A program made the translations under genes and the position numbers. DNA of 64,000 nucleotides, taken from the NCBI GenBank assembly GCA_964387645.1, contig CAYLYM010000004.1, positions 1 to 64,000 on the forward strand, in the 5' to 3' direction. The DNA is from CAYLYM01 sp964387645 (lineage in GTDB: Bacteria > Calditrichota > Calditrichia > RBG-13-44-9). Below are positions 38,644 to 51,070 of this stretch, piece after piece. Below the pieces are notes generated by a model. It was not told the origin of the DNA. It saw only the letters and a program-made list of their open reading frames with translations, and did not search any database. Every line of letters begins with the position of its first letter. The first letter of the stretch is position 1.

Positions 38644-38898
38644 TTATTTAACCTTTTCGATTATTTCGGCCACACGCCAGCGTTTTGTTCGACTCAGCGG
38701 CCGTGTTTCCACAATTTTAACAACATCTCCGATCTGGCACTCATTATTCTCATCATGTGCCTTAAACTTTGAAGTACGTTTTACATATTTTTTATACACG
38801 GGGTGTTTTACCAACCGCTCTACAGCAACCACCACTGTTTTATCCATCTTGTTACTTACTACAACCCCAATTCTGGTTTTACGAATACCTCTTTTCAT
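38644..38898 (-). CDS. rpsQ: 30S ribosomal protein S17
   Basis: OB-fold small-subunit protein of 84 residues. [18 protein letters not shown] near residue 11 and the block [13 protein letters not shown] near 63 identify it. AGGTGA lies upstream of the ATG. It follows rpmC by 13 bases and precedes rplN by 21. Confidence 0.97.
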   Translation of the reverse strand: MKRGIRKTRIGVVVSNKMDKTVVVAVERLVKHPVYKKYVKRTSKFKAHDENNECQIGDVVKIVETRPLSRTKRWRVAEIIEKVK

Positions 38899-38911
38899 AA
38901 GTCATATTCAC

Positions 38912-39133
38912 CTATGCTTTACTTTCGGTTTTCGGTTTTGAAATTCCCAGCTCGTATTCTCTTAAAATCGTTTTAATACGGGCAATATCTTTACGAACCA
39001 ATTTAATTCGGCTGGGGTTCACTAACTGATGTGTTGCCTTTTGTATATTCAAATTTGCCATTTCATCCAGTAAATCTTCTAATCGTTGCTTCAATTCGTC
39101 AACAGGTAACTCTCTTAATTCTTGCGGTTTCAT
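38912..39133 (-). CDS. rpmC: 50S ribosomal protein L29
   Basis: Small two-helix protein near the exit tunnel, where trigger factor and SRP dock; 73 residues. [16 protein letters not shown] at the start and the central block [17 protein letters not shown] identify it. GGAG lies about 11 bases before the ATG. It is six bases past the rplP stop. Confidence 0.96.
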   Translation of the reverse strand: MKPQELRELPVDELKQRLEDLLDEMANLNIQKATHQLVNPSRIKLVRKDIARIKTILREYELGISKPKTESKA

Positions 39134-39139
39134 CGTGTA

Positions 39140-39559
39140 TTATTCTCCTAATTCTTCTCGCGTAACAAACTTGGTCTTAATCGGTAATTTATGCGCTGCC
39201 AACCGCATGGCTTCTCTTGCTATTTCTTCTGGTACACCTTCGATTTCGAACATAATTCGACCCGGTCTTACAACAGCTACCCAATATTCCGGAGAACCTT
39301 TACCCTTACCCATACGCGTTTCTGCAGGTTTTTTTGTTACCGGTTTGTCTGGAAAAATACGGATCCAAACCTTTCCACCTCGCTTAATGTATCGAGTCAT
39401 GGCAATACGAGCAGCTTCAATCTGCCGACTGGTAATCCAATGAGGTTCTAAAGCTTTCAGTCCGTACTGCCCAAATGCAATCGTATTACCTCGCTGAGCA
39501 ACTCCTTTCATCCTTCCACGTTGCTGTTTTCTATATTTTACCCTTTTCGGCATTAGCAT
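39140..39559 (-). CDS. rplP: 50S ribosomal protein L16
   Basis: Large-subunit protein near the A-site tRNA, 139 residues. Opening [19 protein letters not shown] and signatures [17 protein letters not shown] and [14 protein letters not shown] are standard. GGAG lies eight bases before the first ATG; the second ATG two codons later would give the more common MPKRVKYRK start. It lies between rpsC and rpmC. Confidence 0.98.
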   Translation of the reverse strand: MLMPKRVKYRKQQRGRMKGVAQRGNTIAFGQYGLKALEPHWITSRQIEAARIAMTRYIKRGGKVWIRIFPDKPVTKKPAETRMGKGKGSPEYWVAVVRPGRIMFEIEGVPEEIAREAMRLAAHKLPIKTKFVTREELGE

Positions 39560-39578
39560 TTTTATTTCTCCTTACCTA

Positions 39579-40208
39579 TTATCGTTCAAGTACACTTCCA
39601 TGACAAATCCAGACCTTTACGCCAATGCAACCATAGGTAGTTACCGCTGTAGCAGTTGCATAATCGATATCAGCACGTAATGTATGCAATGGAATACGAC
39701 CTTCTTTATAAGATTCAGTACGAGCCATCTCTGCGCCTCCTAATCGTCCTGCACAACTGATTTTTATTCCATCAGCTCCTAGACGCATAGCCGAAGTAAT
39801 TGCCCGTTTCATGGCTCGCCTAAAAGACACTTTACCTTCTAATTGTCTGGCGATATTTTGAGCTACCAAAAACGCATCCATTTCTGGATGTTTAATTTCT
39901 TTAATATTAATTTGAACATCTTTGTTAATGAGCCGCTTTAACTCTTCTTTTAACTTATCGACTTCTGCACCCTTCTTACCAATCACCACGCCGGGACGGG
40001 CAGTATTAATCTCTAATAATACTTTTCTTGAAGTCCGTTCAATCTTAATCCTAGAAATTGCTCCATCAGGCATTCGTTTACGAATGTATCTACGAATTAA
40101 CAAGTCTTCATTTAAGGTCGCACCATAATTTCTTTCATCGAACCACTGCGAATCCCAGTTTCTCCTAACACTCAGACGAAAACCGATTGGATTGGTCTTT
40201 TGGCCCAA
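39579..40208 (-). CDS. rpsC: 30S ribosomal protein S3
   Basis: mRNA-entry protein of 209 residues. [13 protein letters not shown] at the start, a KH domain near 60-105 ([17 protein letters not shown]), and the C-terminal [20 protein letters not shown] are conserved. The start is TTG at 40208 with GGAGG seven bases upstream. It has no long C-terminal tail. It lies between rplV and rplP. Confidence 0.98.
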   Translation of the reverse strand: MGQKTNPIGFRLSVRRNWDSQWFDERNYGATLNEDLLIRRYIRKRMPDGAISRIKIERTSRKVLLEINTARPGVVIGKKGAEVDKLKEELKRLINKDVQINIKEIKHPEMDAFLVAQNIARQLEGKVSFRRAMKRAITSAMRLGADGIKISCAGRLGGAEMARTESYKEGRIPLHTLRADIDYATATAVTTYGCIGVKVWICHGSVLER

Positions 40209-40223
40209 AACGCTTCCTCCAAA

Positions 40224-40568
40224 TTATTGTTTATCTTCAACGATAATGGTTAAATGACTGGTTCGGCGACGAATTCTTCCAACCCTACCCATGGACATTG
40301 GTCGGAACCGGCGCAAAATGGGGCCTCCGTTTACGTAAGCATGTTTCACCCACAAATCGTGCGTGGTAATTTTTTTACCCTCATAAGCTTCAAAGAAATT
40401 TGATACAGCTGAGCGCAATGCTTTCTCTATATAGCGAGCACTTCGCTTTGAAGAAAAATGTAAGTAATTAAGTGCATCTTCTACATTCTCTCCTTTAATA
40501 TGTTCTAAAACCCGCCGCATTTTAAGAGGAGAAGTTCGGATGTATTTTTCAACTGCTCTTGCTTCCAT
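40224..40568 (-). CDS. rplV: 50S ribosomal protein L22
   Basis: Tunnel-lining protein of 114 residues. RTSPLKMRRVLEHIKGENV near residue 12 and the signature VKHAYVNGGPILRRFRPMS-like block near 73 with the beta-hairpin GRVGRIRRRTSH identify it. GGAG lies seven bases before the ATG. It lies between rpsS and rpsC in the S10 block. Confidence 0.98.
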   Translation of the reverse strand: MEARAVEKYIRTSPLKMRRVLEHIKGENVEDALNYLHFSSKRSARYIEKALRSAVSNFFEAYEGKKITTHDLWVKHAYVNGGPILRRFRPMSMGRVGRIRRRTSHLTIIVEDKQ

Positions 40569-40584
40569 TCTACTACTCCATCAT

Positions 40585-40872
40585 TTATTTTTTTATCCTG
40601 GACGCTCTCTCGGATTTTCCAGCATGCCCCCGATATGTCCGAGTAAGAGCAAATTCACCCAATTTATGCCCAACCATATTTTCTGTGATATACACTGGTA
40701 TAAACTTAATACCATTGTGTACAGCAATTGTGTGCCCAACAAACTCGGGAGGTATGGTACTTCTCCGAGACCAGGTTCTAATTACCTTTTTTTGGCCCTG
40801 TTGGTCTAATTCCATAATTTTTTTCAAAAGTTTTTGATCAATATAAGGACCTTTTTTCAGGGACCTTGCCAT
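40585..40872 (-). CDS. rpsS: 30S ribosomal protein S19
   Basis: Small-subunit head protein of 95 residues. [17 protein letters not shown] opens the protein. The signature [19 protein letters not shown] and [15 protein letters not shown] are present. GGAG lies six bases before the ATG. It follows rplB by nine bases. Confidence 0.98.
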   Translation of the reverse strand: MARSLKKGPYIDQKLLKKIMELDQQGQKKVIRTWSRRSTIPPEFVGHTIAVHNGIKFIPVYITENMVGHKLGEFALTRTYRGHAGKSERASRIKK

Positions 40873-40881
40873 TATCTACTC

Positions 40882-41715
40882 CTATTTCTTATTCTTACGA
40901 CGTTTTACAATCAAAGCATCCGATTTTTTACCTTTCTTACGAGTCTTCAAACCTTTCGAAAGTTGTCCCCATGGGGAACAGGGATGACGACCCCCAGATG
41001 ACTTTCCTTCACCTCCACCCATTGGATGATCTATTGGATTCATTGCCACACCACGCACATGTGGTCGACGACCTAACCATCGGGAACGCCCCGCCTTACC
41101 CAAAGAAATATTGCTTCTTTCGGCATTCCCCACATGCCCAATGGTTGCATAACATTCAAGACGAAATTTACGAATTTCGCCCGATGGCATGCGCAGTAAC
41201 GCCATATTACCTTCCTTTGCAATTATGGTGGCAGATACTCCTGCACTACGCGCTACCTGCCCACCTTTCCCAGGCAACAATTCAATATTATGTACAGCCA
41301 TCCCAAGAGGAATTTTTTCTAACGGCAACGCATTTCCTACCCGAATCTCTGCATTTTTACCTGACATCACCTTATCGCCAACTTTTAAACCATCAGGAGC
41401 AAGAATATAGCTTTTTTCACCATCGGCATAATATAACAAGGCAATTCGGGCAGTACGGTTAGGATCATATTCAATTGCTTTAACTGTAGCTGGAATACCA
41501 ATCTTTTTCCTTTTAAAATCTATAAGCCGATAATGGCGCTTATGTCCACCACCACGATGCCAGGCGGTAATGCGACCCAAATTATTTCTCCCTCCGGTAC
41601 GTTTTAATGGCTCAAGAAGCGATTTTTCTGGAGTAGTTTTAGTTATATCATCATTACTTACATCTATTCGAAATCGTAAGCCAGGTGTAATAGGTTTATA
41701 TTTCTTTAATCCCAT
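40882..41715 (-). CDS. rplB: 50S ribosomal protein L2
   Basis: Large-subunit protein close to the peptidyl transferase centre, 277 residues. The N-terminal OB domain has [15 protein letters not shown] near 55. The C-terminal SH3-like domain carries [17 protein letters not shown] near 220, which includes the essential histidine region, and [13 protein letters not shown] lies seven bases before the ATG. It lies between rplW and rpsS. Confidence 0.98.
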   Translation of the reverse strand: MGLKKYKPITPGLRFRIDVSNDDITKTTPEKSLLEPLKRTGGRNNLGRITAWHRGGGHKRHYRLIDFKRKKIGIPATVKAIEYDPNRTARIALLYYADGEKSYILAPDGLKVGDKVMSGKNAEIRVGNALPLEKIPLGMAVHNIELLPGKGGQVARSAGVSATIIAKEGNMALLRMPSGEIRKFRLECYATIGHVGNAERSNISLGKAGRSRWLGRRPHVRGVAMNPIDHPMGGGEGKSSGGRHPCSPWGQLSKGLKTRKKGKKSDALIVKRRKNKK

Positions 41716-41737
41716 AGCTATACTCCAAATATTTCAA

Positions 41738-42040
41738 TTAAATGTTTTCCAGGAAATCCAGTTTATCGCCTTCTTTTAAAGTAACAATGGCTTTTTTCCA
41801 TCTGGAAGTATAACCACTCACTCTTCCTGTCCGTGTAAAGCGCTGTCGAGGTTTCGGTTTTACATTCAATGTTCTTAAACTTTTCACAGTTACTGAAAAA
41901 CGTTTCTCTATCGCGTTTTTTATTTCAATCTTGTTTGCATTCTGTGCTACCTTAAAAATATACTGATTATGCTCGTCTTTTAAACGCAACGCTTTTTCCG
42001 TTAATACAGGCTGAATAATTATTTCTCTGGGATCTCTCAT
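41738..42040 (-). CDS. rplW: 50S ribosomal protein L23
   Basis: Tunnel-exit protein of 100 residues, docking site for trigger factor and SRP. DPREIIIQPVLTEKALRL at the start and YIFKVAQNANKIEIKNAIE near 28-46 are typical. The ATG overlaps the rplD stop by one base (TAATG), so translation is probably coupled. Confidence 0.97.
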   Translation of the reverse strand: MRDPREIIIQPVLTEKALRLKDEHNQYIFKVAQNANKIEIKNAIEKRFSVTVKSLRTLNVKPKPRQRFTRTGRVSGYTSRWKKAIVTLKEGDKLDFLENI

Positions 42041-42666
42041 TATGCCAATACCTCATTTACTTTTTCTACCGCGCCTTTTTGGAAAATGATATACTGAGCA
42101 TTGATCAAATCAAATATTGAAAATTCAGGTGCTTTTTGAACTCGAGTATAAGGAATATTTCTTGCTGAAAGCACTAAATTATGTTCCAACTCTGTGGTAA
42201 CAAACAAAACCTTTGTAGTATCTAAATTCAAGTTCTTCAAAATTTCGACTACTCGACGAGTTTTCGGTTTTTCAAATGAAAAATCTTCCAGCACCAAAAT
42301 TCTCTGATTTTTTGCTTTATCCGATAGTACTGATTTTCTAGCAAGTTTCATTACTTTTTTGGGAAGAGATTGAGAATAATCACGAGGTTTAGGTCCATGG
42401 GCTCTTCCACCACCAACCATATGTGGTGCCCGAATTGTTCCTTGACGAGCACGACCAGTACCTTTTTGCCTAAAGGGTTTCTTTCCTCCACCTGAAACAG
42501 CAGATCGATTTTTCACCGAATGAGTTCCTTGCCGCTGTCTTGCCAGATAAGCCTTTACCGCCAGATAAACCACGTGTTCATTTGGCTCAATCTCGAATAC
42601 TTTCGGATTAAGCACAACTTTTTCGTCACTTTGAGTACCATCCAATTTATATACATTTAGTTCCAT
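42040..42666 (-). CDS. rplD: 50S ribosomal protein L4
   Basis: Large-subunit protein of 208 residues with a loop lining the exit tunnel. GGGKKPFRQKGTGRARQGT near residue 60 and GGRAHGPKPRDYSQSLPKK near 87 identify it. In E. coli L4 represses the S10 operon; a leader for that was not recognised. It overlaps rplW by one base. Confidence 0.98.
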   Translation of the reverse strand: MELNVYKLDGTQSDEKVVLNPKVFEIEPNEHVVYLAVKAYLARQRQGTHSVKNRSAVSGGGKKPFRQKGTGRARQGTIRAPHMVGGGRAHGPKPRDYSQSLPKKVMKLARKSVLSDKAKNQRILVLEDFSFEKPKTRRVVEILKNLNLDTTKVLFVTTELEHNLVLSARNIPYTRVQKAPEFSIFDLINAQYIIFQKGAVEKVNEVLA

Positions 42667-42692
42667 AGCTACTACCTGTCCTTATCCTCTTA

Positions 42693-43313
42693 TTATGATT
42701 TGTAAATCTCTACGTAGCTATTTCTTGCACCAGGAACTGCTCCTTTTACAAAAAGCAAATTTTTCTCTACATCCACTCTAACTACAGTTAAACCTCTTAT
42801 GCTAACCCTTCTGTTTCCTTCACGACCAGCCATTCGCAAACCTTTGAAAACACGAGAAGGAAAAGAACTCTGTCCTAATGATCCTGGTGCTCTCAAACGG
42901 TCAGATTGCCCATGGGTAGTTGGTCCTCCTCCAAAACCATGTCGCTTAACCACACCAGCAAAACCCAATCCTTTACTTTTACCAGAAACTCTAACTCTAT
43001 CGCCCGGTTTAAAAATATCAACAGTAATTTTCTCTCCTAATTTTAACTCGCGATTTTCGAAAACTGGAAATTCTTTTAAGACACGTAAAGGCGATAGATT
43101 CGCTTTTTTAAAATGACCCAATAAGGGCTTACTGGTTCTTTTTTCTTTTTTCGGATCAAATCCTAATTGTATAGCATCGTAGCCGTCTTTGTCGCGAGTC
43201 TTAATTTGCGTAACATAGCACGGACCAGCTTGAATAACCGTAACTGGAACCACATTTCCAGTTTCATCAAATATTTGAGTCATCCCTATTTTTTTACCCA
43301 GCATGCCGCTCAT
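42693..43313 (-). CDS. rplC: 50S ribosomal protein L3
   Basis: Large-subunit assembly protein of 206 residues. I set the start at ATG 43313 (MSGMLGKKIGMTQIF) because GGAG lies seven bases upstream; the in-frame TTG at 43325 is part of that ribosome site. The L3 signature GFAGVVKRHGFGGGPTTHG near 130 and the loop near the peptidyl transferase centre are present. It lies between rpsJ and rplD. Confidence 0.97.
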   Translation of the reverse strand: MSGMLGKKIGMTQIFDETGNVVPVTVIQAGPCYVTQIKTRDKDGYDAIQLGFDPKKEKRTSKPLLGHFKKANLSPLRVLKEFPVFENRELKLGEKITVDIFKPGDRVRVSGKSKGLGFAGVVKRHGFGGGPTTHGQSDRLRAPGSLGQSSFPSRVFKGLRMAGREGNRRVSIRGLTVVRVDVEKNLLFVKGAVPGARNSYVEIYKS

Positions 43314-43344
43314 TATCTTCTCCAAGTAATTAATATTTCAAATG

Positions 43345-43653
43345 TCAAGTTTTTATTTCTATATCTACGCCTGCTGGCAATTCCAATTTCATCAACTGTT
43401 CAATAGTTTTATTCGTAGCATTGTGAATATCAATCAACCGTTTATGAACTCTTAATTCAAATTGCTCTCTCGACTTCTTATCAATATGCGGCGAACGTAA
43501 AACAGTGAATACGCTGCGCTTAGTAGGTAAGGGAATGGGACCAGAAATGAGCGCACCAGTCGCCTTTGCTGTAGTTAGAATTTTCTCTGCCGATTTGTCA
43601 ATCAAATGATAATCATAAGCTTTAAGTTTTATGCGAATACTTTGACCTGGCAC
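43345..43653 (-). CDS. rpsJ: 30S ribosomal protein S10
   Basis: Small-subunit protein of 102 residues that also forms the NusB-NusE antitermination complex. [20 protein letters not shown] at the start and the signature [19 protein letters not shown] near 37 identify it. The start is GTG at 43653 with GAGAGG about eight bases upstream. It follows fusA by 15 bases. In most bacteria tuf lies between fusA and rpsJ; it is absent here. Confidence 0.98.
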   Translation of the reverse strand: MPGQSIRIKLKAYDYHLIDKSAEKILTTAKATGALISGPIPLPTKRSVFTVLRSPHIDKKSREQFELRVHKRLIDIHNATNKTIEQLMKLELPAGVDIEIKT

Positions 43654-43668
43654 AGTTTCTACCTCTCT

Positions 43669-45753
43669 TTATTTCTTTCCCAATATTTTTTCAATTATCT
43701 CATTTGCTATATTAGATGGAATAACATCATAATGGTCAAATTGCATTGTATAAACAGCTCGCCCTTGAGTTAAAGAACGTAAATCAGTGGCATAACCAAA
43801 CATGGTACTCAGCGGGACATAACCTTCGATAACCTGGGCATCCTTGCGTGGTAAAATACCAGTCACTTTTCCTCGCCGCGAATTAAGATCACCTATCACA
43901 TCCCCCAAATATTCTTCAGGAACTACTACCTCTACAGACATAATCGGTTCAAGTAAAATAGGTTCTGCCTTTTGCAAAGCATCTTTTAATGCCATAGAGC
44001 CAGCAATCCGAAACGCTAACTCGCTACTATCAACTTCATGATAAGATCCATCAATCAAACGTACCTTAATATCAACTACCGGATATCCTGATAATACACC
44101 ATTTTTCATCGCATCTTCTACACCTGCCTTAACCGATGGGATAAACTCCTTCGGAATCACCCCACCCACAATACAACTTTCAAATTCAAACCCCTTACCT
44201 TTTTCATTAGGCTCAACTTCTAAAATAACATGCCCATATTGCCCCCGACCACCAGACTGACGAATAAATTTCCCTTCTGCTGTAACAGATTTTGTAATTG
44301 TTTCTTTATAAGCAACTTGAGGTTTTCCCACACGGGCTCCTACCTTAAACTCGCGTAGTAAACGGTCTACAATAATTTCAAGATGCAGTTCTCCCATTCC
44401 ACTAATCAATGTTTGGCCGGTTTCTTCATCTGTTCTAACACGGAAGGTAGGATCTTCTTCACTCAATTTATTTAAAGCATCATTAAGCTTCTCCTGATCT
44501 GCTTTAGATTTTGGTTCAATTGCTACTGAAATCACTGGTTCTGGAAAAACCATCGATTCTAAAATTATGGGTTTCTTAGGATCGGACAGCGTCTCCCCAG
44601 TTTTAGTGAATTTAAGTCCAACTGCTGCCGCAATATCACCGGTGCAAACCTGATCAATATCTTCTCGACGATTAGCATGCATTTGAAGGATACGCCCAAG
44701 CCGCTCTTTTTTCTCAGCATTTGTGTTATAAACATAACTACCTGTTTTTACAACTCCTGAATACACTCGAAAGAAAGTTAATTTGCCTACATAAGGATCG
44801 ACCATAATCTTAAAAGCTAAAGCAGAAAAAGGTTCATCATCAGAAGGTTTACGCTCTATTTCTTTCTCACTTCTGGGATCAATACCTTTAATTGCTGGTA
44901 TGTCCAATGGCGAAGGTAAATAATCGACCACAGCATCTAATAAACGTTGAATTCCTTTATTTTTAAAAGCCGAACCTAAAAGAACCGGAACGATGACATT
45001 TTGCAATGTCGCTTTACGAATTACAGACTTCAATTCTTGCTCAGTGATGTCTCCACCTTCTAAATATTTTTCCATCACATGATCATCAAATTCAGCAACT
45101 GTTTCTAAAAGATGTGTCCGATATTCTAAGGCTTTATCCAGGAGATCTCTAGGTATTTTCTGTTCTATCCAAGTTGTACCCAGAGTAGATTCATCATATA
45201 TCACGGCCTTCATTCTCACCAGATCAACTAACCCCGTAAATAAATCTCCCTCTCCCAGTGGAATTTGTAAAGGAACAGGGTTAGCCCCAAGCCGCATTTT
45301 CATCATATCCAGGACATGATAGAAATCAGCACCTATTCTGTCCATTTTATTCACAAAAGCAATTCGCGGCACGTTATACTTATCTGCCTGGCGCCAAACT
45401 GTCTCGGACTGCGGTTCAACACCACCTACAGCACAAAAGAGCGATACCGCACCATCTAAAACGCGTAAAGATCGTTCTACTTCAACAGTAAAATCAACAT
45501 GTCCTGGCGTGTCTATAATATTGATTCTATGATTATTCCATAAGCAAGTTGTAGCCGCTGAAGTGATGGTTATACCTCTTTCTTTTTCCTGCTCCATCCA
45601 ATCCATTGTGGCGGATCCTTCATGTACTTCACCCATACGATGCACCCGACCTGTGTAGAACAATATCCGTTCTGTTGTAGTCGTTTTACCGGCATCAATG
45701 TGGGCCATAATACCGATATTTCTTATTTTTTCTAAAGGATACCGCCTCTGCAT
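43669..45753 (-). CDS. fusA: Elongation factor G
   Basis: Translocation GTPase of 694 residues. G1 is [12 protein letters not shown] at 17-28, G2 has the [11 protein letters not shown] switch, G3 is DTPGHVDF and G4 is NKMD. Domains II to V follow, with HANRREDID near 365, the domain IV block GGRGQYGHV near 505 and the C-terminal [14 protein letters not shown]. It is a standard bacterial EF-G with no large insertion. It lies between rpsG and rpsJ. Confidence 0.98.
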   Translation of the reverse strand: MQRRYPLEKIRNIGIMAHIDAGKTTTTERILFYTGRVHRMGEVHEGSATMDWMEQEKERGITITSAATTCLWNNHRINIIDTPGHVDFTVEVERSLRVLDGAVSLFCAVGGVEPQSETVWRQADKYNVPRIAFVNKMDRIGADFYHVLDMMKMRLGANPVPLQIPLGEGDLFTGLVDLVRMKAVIYDESTLGTTWIEQKIPRDLLDKALEYRTHLLETVAEFDDHVMEKYLEGGDITEQELKSVIRKATLQNVIVPVLLGSAFKNKGIQRLLDAVVDYLPSPLDIPAIKGIDPRSEKEIERKPSDDEPFSALAFKIMVDPYVGKLTFFRVYSGVVKTGSYVYNTNAEKKERLGRILQMHANRREDIDQVCTGDIAAAVGLKFTKTGETLSDPKKPIILESMVFPEPVISVAIEPKSKADQEKLNDALNKLSEEDPTFRVRTDEETGQTLISGMGELHLEIIVDRLLREFKVGARVGKPQVAYKETITKSVTAEGKFIRQSGGRGQYGHVILEVEPNEKGKGFEFESCIVGGVIPKEFIPSVKAGVEDAMKNGVLSGYPVVDIKVRLIDGSYHEVDSSELAFRIAGSMALKDALQKAEPILLEPIMSVEVVVPEEYLGDVIGDLNSRRGKVTGILPRKDAQVIEGYVPLSTMFGYATDLRSLTQGRAVYTMQFDHYDVIPSNIANEIIEKILGKK

Positions 45754-45785
45754 TATCTAATCACCCCACTGATTCTTCCAAAGTT

Positions 45786-46271
<486 letters not shown>

Positions 46272-46646
46272 TTATTTCTTTGGGCGTTTAGTGCCATATT
46301 TTGAACGACCTTTTTTCCTATCTTCAACACCACTGGTATCCAATGTGCCTCGAATAATATGATAACGCACGCCAGGTAAATCCTTTACACGTCCGCCTCG
46401 TATTAACACAATTGAATGTTCCTGGAGATTATGCCCCTCACCTGGAATATATGCGGTAACTTCAATTCCATTTGTCAACCGCACACGAGCTACTTTCCTT
46501 AAAGCCGAATTTGGTTTCTTAGGAGTTGTTGTATATACACGTGTACAAACACCACGTTTTTGTGGTGAACCACCTAATGCTGGTGCTTTGTTTTTCTTTT
46601 CAACTTTCTTCCGCCCAAACCGAACTAATTGATTTATCGTTGGCAA
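46272..46646 (-). CDS. rpsL: 30S ribosomal protein S12
   Basis: Decoding-centre protein of 124 residues. [18 protein letters not shown], the [18 protein letters not shown] block near 42 and [13 protein letters not shown] near 84 are standard. The streptomycin-contact lysine in TPKKPNS is wild type by eye. The start is TTG at 46646, with AAGGAGG five bases upstream. It begins the str block, 99 bases after rpoC. Confidence 0.98.
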   Translation of the reverse strand: MPTINQLVRFGRKKVEKKNKAPALGGSPQKRGVCTRVYTTTPKKPNSALRKVARVRLTNGIEVTAYIPGEGHNLQEHSIVLIRGGRVKDLPGVRYHIIRGTLDTSGVEDRKKGRSKYGTKRPKK

Positions 46647-46688
46647 TGCAACCTCCTTGAAGTATTTCTTAAAAAGTCACAGACTTAA

Positions 46689-46717
46689 AATTTAATATTT
46701 TAATATTCTTTATCCAA
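46689..46717 (-). promoter_or_regulatory. Candidate internal promoter ahead of rpsL
   Basis: On the minus strand, TTGGAT (46712-46717) is followed after 17 bases by TAAATT (46689-46694). It sits in the 99-base gap between rpoC and rpsL, one of the longest in the cluster. The match to consensus is modest, so this is only a candidate. Confidence 0.3.
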
Positions 46718-46745
46718 TTTATTTTTAAAATTCTTATACTAACTC

Positions 46746-49700
46746 TTACTCAACAGGCAAAGTTTCTTCTACTGTTTCTTCCTTACCAGTAGCTGTTTTT
46801 GATTCTACATGAAGCTGCTTGAATTTCTTTAAACCAGTACCTACGGGAATTAGATTACCGACAATGACATTCTCTTTCAAGCCATATAAGTAATCCACTT
46901 TTCCAGCTACTGCCGCATCAGTCAATACGCGGGTTGTTTCCTGGAAAGAAGCTGCACTAATAAAACTATCTGTAGTCAATGCAGCTTGAGTAATACCCAA
47001 TAATACAGGTTCAGAAGTAGCCGGTTCTGCTGGACGTGCTTCTGCTGGTTTTTTACCATGCTTCTCTAATTGACGATTGGTATATTCAAACTTCATTCGA
47101 TCTACTAACTGGCGTTTCCGGAAGCGGGAATCTCCTGGATCGGTAATCACCACCTTGTTTCGGATCTTCTCATTTTCTTCTTTAAAGACAAATTTGTTAA
47201 TGGTATCACCTTCTAAGAATTTAGTATCACCTGGATCCAAAACCTTTACTCGTTGCATCATTTGCCGCACAATTACTTCAATATGTTTATCGTCAATACT
47301 TACACCCTGAAGTCTATATACTTCTTGAATTTCGTTTACCAGATATTCCTGGACCTTGTTTGGACCAAGTATCTGCAAAATATCCTGTGGTGCTATGGAG
47401 CCTTCGGTCAACATCTCTCCTGCTTTCACATAATCTCCATTATGAACAAGGACGTGCTTACTGTAAGGTACCAGATACTTTTTCTGTTCCAAAGTTCCTT
47501 CAACAATGATTTCCCGCACACCTCTTTTAATTGCACCAAATCTGACTACACCATCGATCTCACTAACAACAGCCTGTTCTTTGGGTTTACGAGCTTCAAA
47601 TAGTTCAGCGACACGAGGTAAACCACCGGTAATATCCCGCGTCTTTCCAATCTCCCGCGGAATTCGAGCTAAAATAACTCCAGCTTTAATTTTTTGTCCA
47701 TCAGTAACGCGAAGTTGGGCTTTAACAGGCAAAATATGAGTTGCAATAACTTCACCCTCATCATTTAAAATTTCAATATGAGGACTTAGATTTTTATTTC
47801 GTGACTCAATAATTACACGTTGTTTTTGCAGGGTTTGCTCGTCAAGCTCTTCTCTTGCAGTAATATTTTCAACAATATCCACAAATTTTACTGTACCAGA
47901 TTTTTCAGCCAAAATAACCGTTGAATAAGGATCCCACTCGAACAATATATCTCCTTTGGAAACTTTCTGCCCTTCTTCTACAAAAATAACTGCACCAGCC
48001 TGAACATTGTACTTTACGAGTGTACGTTCCTGCTCATCAACAATATGTATTTTTCCATGCTGACCGAGAGCAATGGTCCTTTTTTGGATTGTTCCATCAT
48101 TTTCTTCAACTTCACCAATTAACTTTCTCAAGTTTTCAAATTTAATTTTTCCATCAAACCTTGCTACTACTTCGGACTGAGCAGCAATCCGACCTGCAAT
48201 ACCACCAATATGAAAGGTTCGTAAGGTTAACTGAGTTCCTGGCTCACCAATACTCTGGGCAGCCATAATGCCCACAGCTTCACCAATATTTACTAGGCGT
48301 CCAGTTGCCAGGTTTCTTCCGTAACATAATGCACATACTCCACGTTCTGCTTCACAAGTAAGAACCGAGCGAATTTTTACCGAATCAAGAGCAGAATCAT
48401 TGATTGCCTTTGCTTTTTCTTCATCAATAAGTTCCCCAGCTGCCACAATAAGTTCACCAGTCAATGGATCGTAAACATCATCTACAGCAACACGACCTAA
48501 CACACGGTCTGCCAGAGATTCAATAATTCGTTCACCTTCTTTGATTGCATAGGTTTCAATTCCTAAAATAGTACCGCAATCATATTCTGTAATCATCACA
48601 TCCTGTGCCACATCCACCAATCGCCTAGTCAAATAACCGGCATCTGCAGTTTTTAAGGCTGTGTCTGCAAGTCCTTTACGCGCACCATGGGTAGAAATAA
48701 AATATTCCTGAACCGATAAACCTTCAAAGAAATTCGCCGTAATAGGATTCTCAATAATCTCACCAGTTTGCCCAGTCAGGGTTTTCTGTGGCTTTGCCAT
48801 TAAACCACGCATTCCTGCCAACTGGCGAATTTGTTCACGACTTCCCCGAGCACCAGAGTCTGTCATCATATAAAGCGAATTGAAACCATTTTTATGGTTC
48901 TTCAATATTTTAAATAATTCGCTTGAAACCTGTTCGGTCACATGCGTCCAGATATCAATAACTTTATTATATCTTTCGCCATCCGTAATTATTCCCATTT
49001 GATATTGTTCTTCAAGCTGACGAACCTCTTCATAAGCTTTTTCAATAATTTCCTTCTTGTTTTCTGGAATAACAATATCATCCAGACCAATGCTTGATCC
49101 AGCTAATGTGGAATAACGAAAACCTAAATCTTTCAATCGATCAAGAAATTGGACTGTGGCAAGATTGCCCACTTTCTTATACACTTCCGATACGAACTGT
49201 TCCAGATTTTTCTTTGTTAAAAGTATATTAACAAAACCCATTTCCTTTGGCACAATAGAATTAAATAGCACCCGGCCAACAGTAGTCTCTATTAATTCTC
49301 CATTTACTCTAACTTTTATTTTTGCATGTAGATCAACTTTCTTATCATTTAATGCAATTAGTACTTCATCTGGCGAAGCAAAAATTTTACCTTCGCCCAT
49401 AACCCCTTTCTTTTCCTTTGTAACATAATAACAACCAAGCACCATATCCTGTGAAGGAATAGCCAAGGGTCGACCATTGGCTGGCGATAAAATATTATGC
49501 GAAGATAACATCAACAAGCGGGCTTCCATTTGTGCTTCAAACGAGAGTGGTACATGCACAGCCATTTGGTCACCATCGAAGTCCGCATTAAATGCGGCAC
49601 AAACTAATGGGTGAATTTCAATGGCTTTCCCTTCAATCAATACAGGTTGAAATGCTTGAATACCTAAACGGTGAAGAGTCGGTGCACGGTTTAACAATAC

Positions 49701-51020
49701 TGGATGTTCTTTAACTATTTCTTCCAGGACCTCAAAGACAACGGCATCTCGTTTTTCCACAACCCGTTTGGCACTTTTAACTGTCTTAACAATAGATCGT
49801 TCTTGTAATTTACGGATAATAAAAGGCTTAAATAACTCCACAGCCATTTCTTTGGGCAATCCACATTCGTAAAGTTTTAATTTTGGACCAACCACAATCA
49901 CTGAACGTCCAGAATAATCTACACGCTTACCAAGCAGATTTAAACGGAAACGTCCTTGTTTGCCACGCAGCATATCCGATAGAGACTTTAATGGACGGTT
50001 CCCATCGCTCCGGACAGCAGTAGTTCTTTTAGTATTATCGAAAAGCGCATCAACTGCCTCTTGCAACATCCGCTTCTCATTCCGCAAAATCACTTCAGGG
50101 GCCTTAATATCAATCAACTTTTTCAAACGGTTATTACGAATAATAACTCGTCGATACAGGTCATTCAAATCGCTAGTCGCAAAACGACCGCCTTCCAAAG
50201 GAACCAACGGGCGCAATTCTGGCGGAATGACTGGAATAACATCTAAAACCATCCATTCTGGTCGGTTCTTCAGCTCTCCATTTTCTCGAGTCCTGAAAGC
50301 CTCTACTACCTTCAAACGCTTAAGAGCTTCTTGTTTTTTTTGTTTCGATTTTTCAGTCTTCAGAACATTTCTTAGCTCTTCCGCCAGTTCATCCACATCA
50401 ATTCTGCGCAACATTTCTCGAATGGCTTCACCCCCCATCCCCGCGATAAATTTATCCGGATTATCATCTGGTAAATTCCGCTCTTCGGGAGACAAACCTT
50501 CCAACACATTTAGATACTCTTCTTCTGTCAAAATATCGCCAACCTTATAGTTGGTTTTTCCTGGTTGAATAACTGCGTAAGCCTCGTAATAAATCACTTT
50601 TTCTAAATTCTTAGGCGCAATATTTAACAGGTAACCGATTTTACTGGGGGTAGAGCGAAAATACCAAATGTGGACTATTGGGACTGCCAGACTAATATGT
50701 CCCATCCTTTCACGGCGCACAGCTTTAGTCGTCACTTCCACACCGCAGCGATCGCAAATAATCCCTTTATAACGAATTCTTTTGTATTTACCACAATGAC
50801 ATTCCCAATCTTTAACCGGACCAAAAATTTTCTCACAGAAAAGGCCATCTTTCTCAGGTTTAAAGGATCGATAATTTATAGTCTCAGGTTTGGTAACTTC
50901 TCCATAACTTTTTTCAAGAATAGCATTTGGAGAAGCTAAACCAATTGATATTTTAGATATCTGTCCTTTTTTAGTTGAGGCGTCAGAGCCTATTCTGTCT
51001 TTATAATCTATTCTTTCCAT
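46746..51020 (-). CDS. rpoC: DNA-directed RNA polymerase subunit beta'
   Basis: Largest RNA polymerase subunit, 1424 residues from ATG 51020. It has the N-terminal zinc ribbon ([19 protein letters not shown]), the active-site magnesium motif NADFDGD at 478-484, the bridge helix and trigger loop region ([16 protein letters not shown]) and the second zinc site with [12 protein letters not shown]. Length matches the long bacterial form with an insertion in the C-terminal half. I prefer the ATG because AGAGGG lies ten bases before it; an in-frame TTG at 51029 is too close to that ribosome site. It follows rpoB by 50 bases. Confidence 0.98.
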   Translation of the reverse strand: MERIDYKDRIGSDASTKKGQISKISIGLASPNAILEKSYGEVTKPETINYRSFKPEKDGLFCEKIFGPVKDWECHCGKYKRIRYKGIICDRCGVEVTTKAVRRERMGHISLAVPIVHIWYFRSTPSKIGYLLNIAPKNLEKVIYYEAYAVIQPGKTNYKVGDILTEEEYLNVLEGLSPEERNLPDDNPDKFIAGMGGEAIREMLRRIDVDELAEELRNVLKTEKSKQKKQEALKRLKVVEAFRTRENGELKNRPEWMVLDVIPVIPPELRPLVPLEGGRFATSDLNDLYRRVIIRNNRLKKLIDIKAPEVILRNEKRMLQEAVDALFDNTKRTTAVRSDGNRPLKSLSDMLRGKQGRFRLNLLGKRVDYSGRSVIVVGPKLKLYECGLPKEMAVELFKPFIIRKLQERSIVKTVKSAKRVVEKRDAVVFEVLEEIVKEHPVLLNRAPTLHRLGIQAFQPVLIEGKAIEIHPLVCAAFNADFDGDQMAVHVPLSFEAQMEARLLMLSSHNILSPANGRPLAIPSQDMVLGCYYVTKEKKGVMGEGKIFASPDEVLIALNDKKVDLHAKIKVRVNGELIETTVGRVLFNSIVPKEMGFVNILLTKKNLEQFVSEVYKKVGNLATVQFLDRLKDLGFRYSTLAGSSIGLDDIVIPENKKEIIEKAYEEVRQLEEQYQMGIITDGERYNKVIDIWTHVTEQVSSELFKILKNHKNGFNSLYMMTDSGARGSREQIRQLAGMRGLMAKPQKTLTGQTGEIIENPITANFFEGLSVQEYFISTHGARKGLADTALKTADAGYLTRRLVDVAQDVMITEYDCGTILGIETYAIKEGERIIESLADRVLGRVAVDDVYDPLTGELIVAAGELIDEEKAKAINDSALDSVKIRSVLTCEAERGVCALCYGRNLATGRLVNIGEAVGIMAAQSIGEPGTQLTLRTFHIGGIAGRIAAQSEVVARFDGKIKFENLRKLIGEVEENDGTIQKRTIALGQHGKIHIVDEQERTLVKYNVQAGAVIFVEEGQKVSKGDILFEWDPYSTVILAEKSGTVKFVDIVENITAREELDEQTLQKQRVIIESRNKNLSPHIEILNDEGEVIATHILPVKAQLRVTDGQKIKAGVILARIPREIGKTRDITGGLPRVAELFEARKPKEQAVVSEIDGVVRFGAIKRGVREIIVEGTLEQKKYLVPYSKHVLVHNGDYVKAGEMLTEGSIAPQDILQILGPNKVQEYLVNEIQEVYRLQGVSIDDKHIEVIVRQMMQRVKVLDPGDTKFLEGDTINKFVFKEENEKIRNKVVITDPGDSRFRKRQLVDRMKFEYTNRQLEKHGKKPAEARPAEPATSEPVLLGITQAALTTDSFISAASFQETTRVLTDAAVAGKVDYLYGLKENVIVGNLIPVGTGLKKFKQLHVESKTATGKEETVEETLPVE

Positions 51021-51070
51021 AAATGGCAAGCCCTCTTTTATTAATCTAAATAAGCCGCCCTTAAAAGGGT

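Noticed and set aside
40866..41462. 198-codon plus-strand frame
   Set aside because: Antisense to rplB; His/Pro/Leu-rich shadow with no start signal.
49960..50550. 196-codon plus-strand frame
   Set aside because: Antisense shadow of rpoC; serine- and arginine-rich as expected from the reverse of a conserved coding frame.
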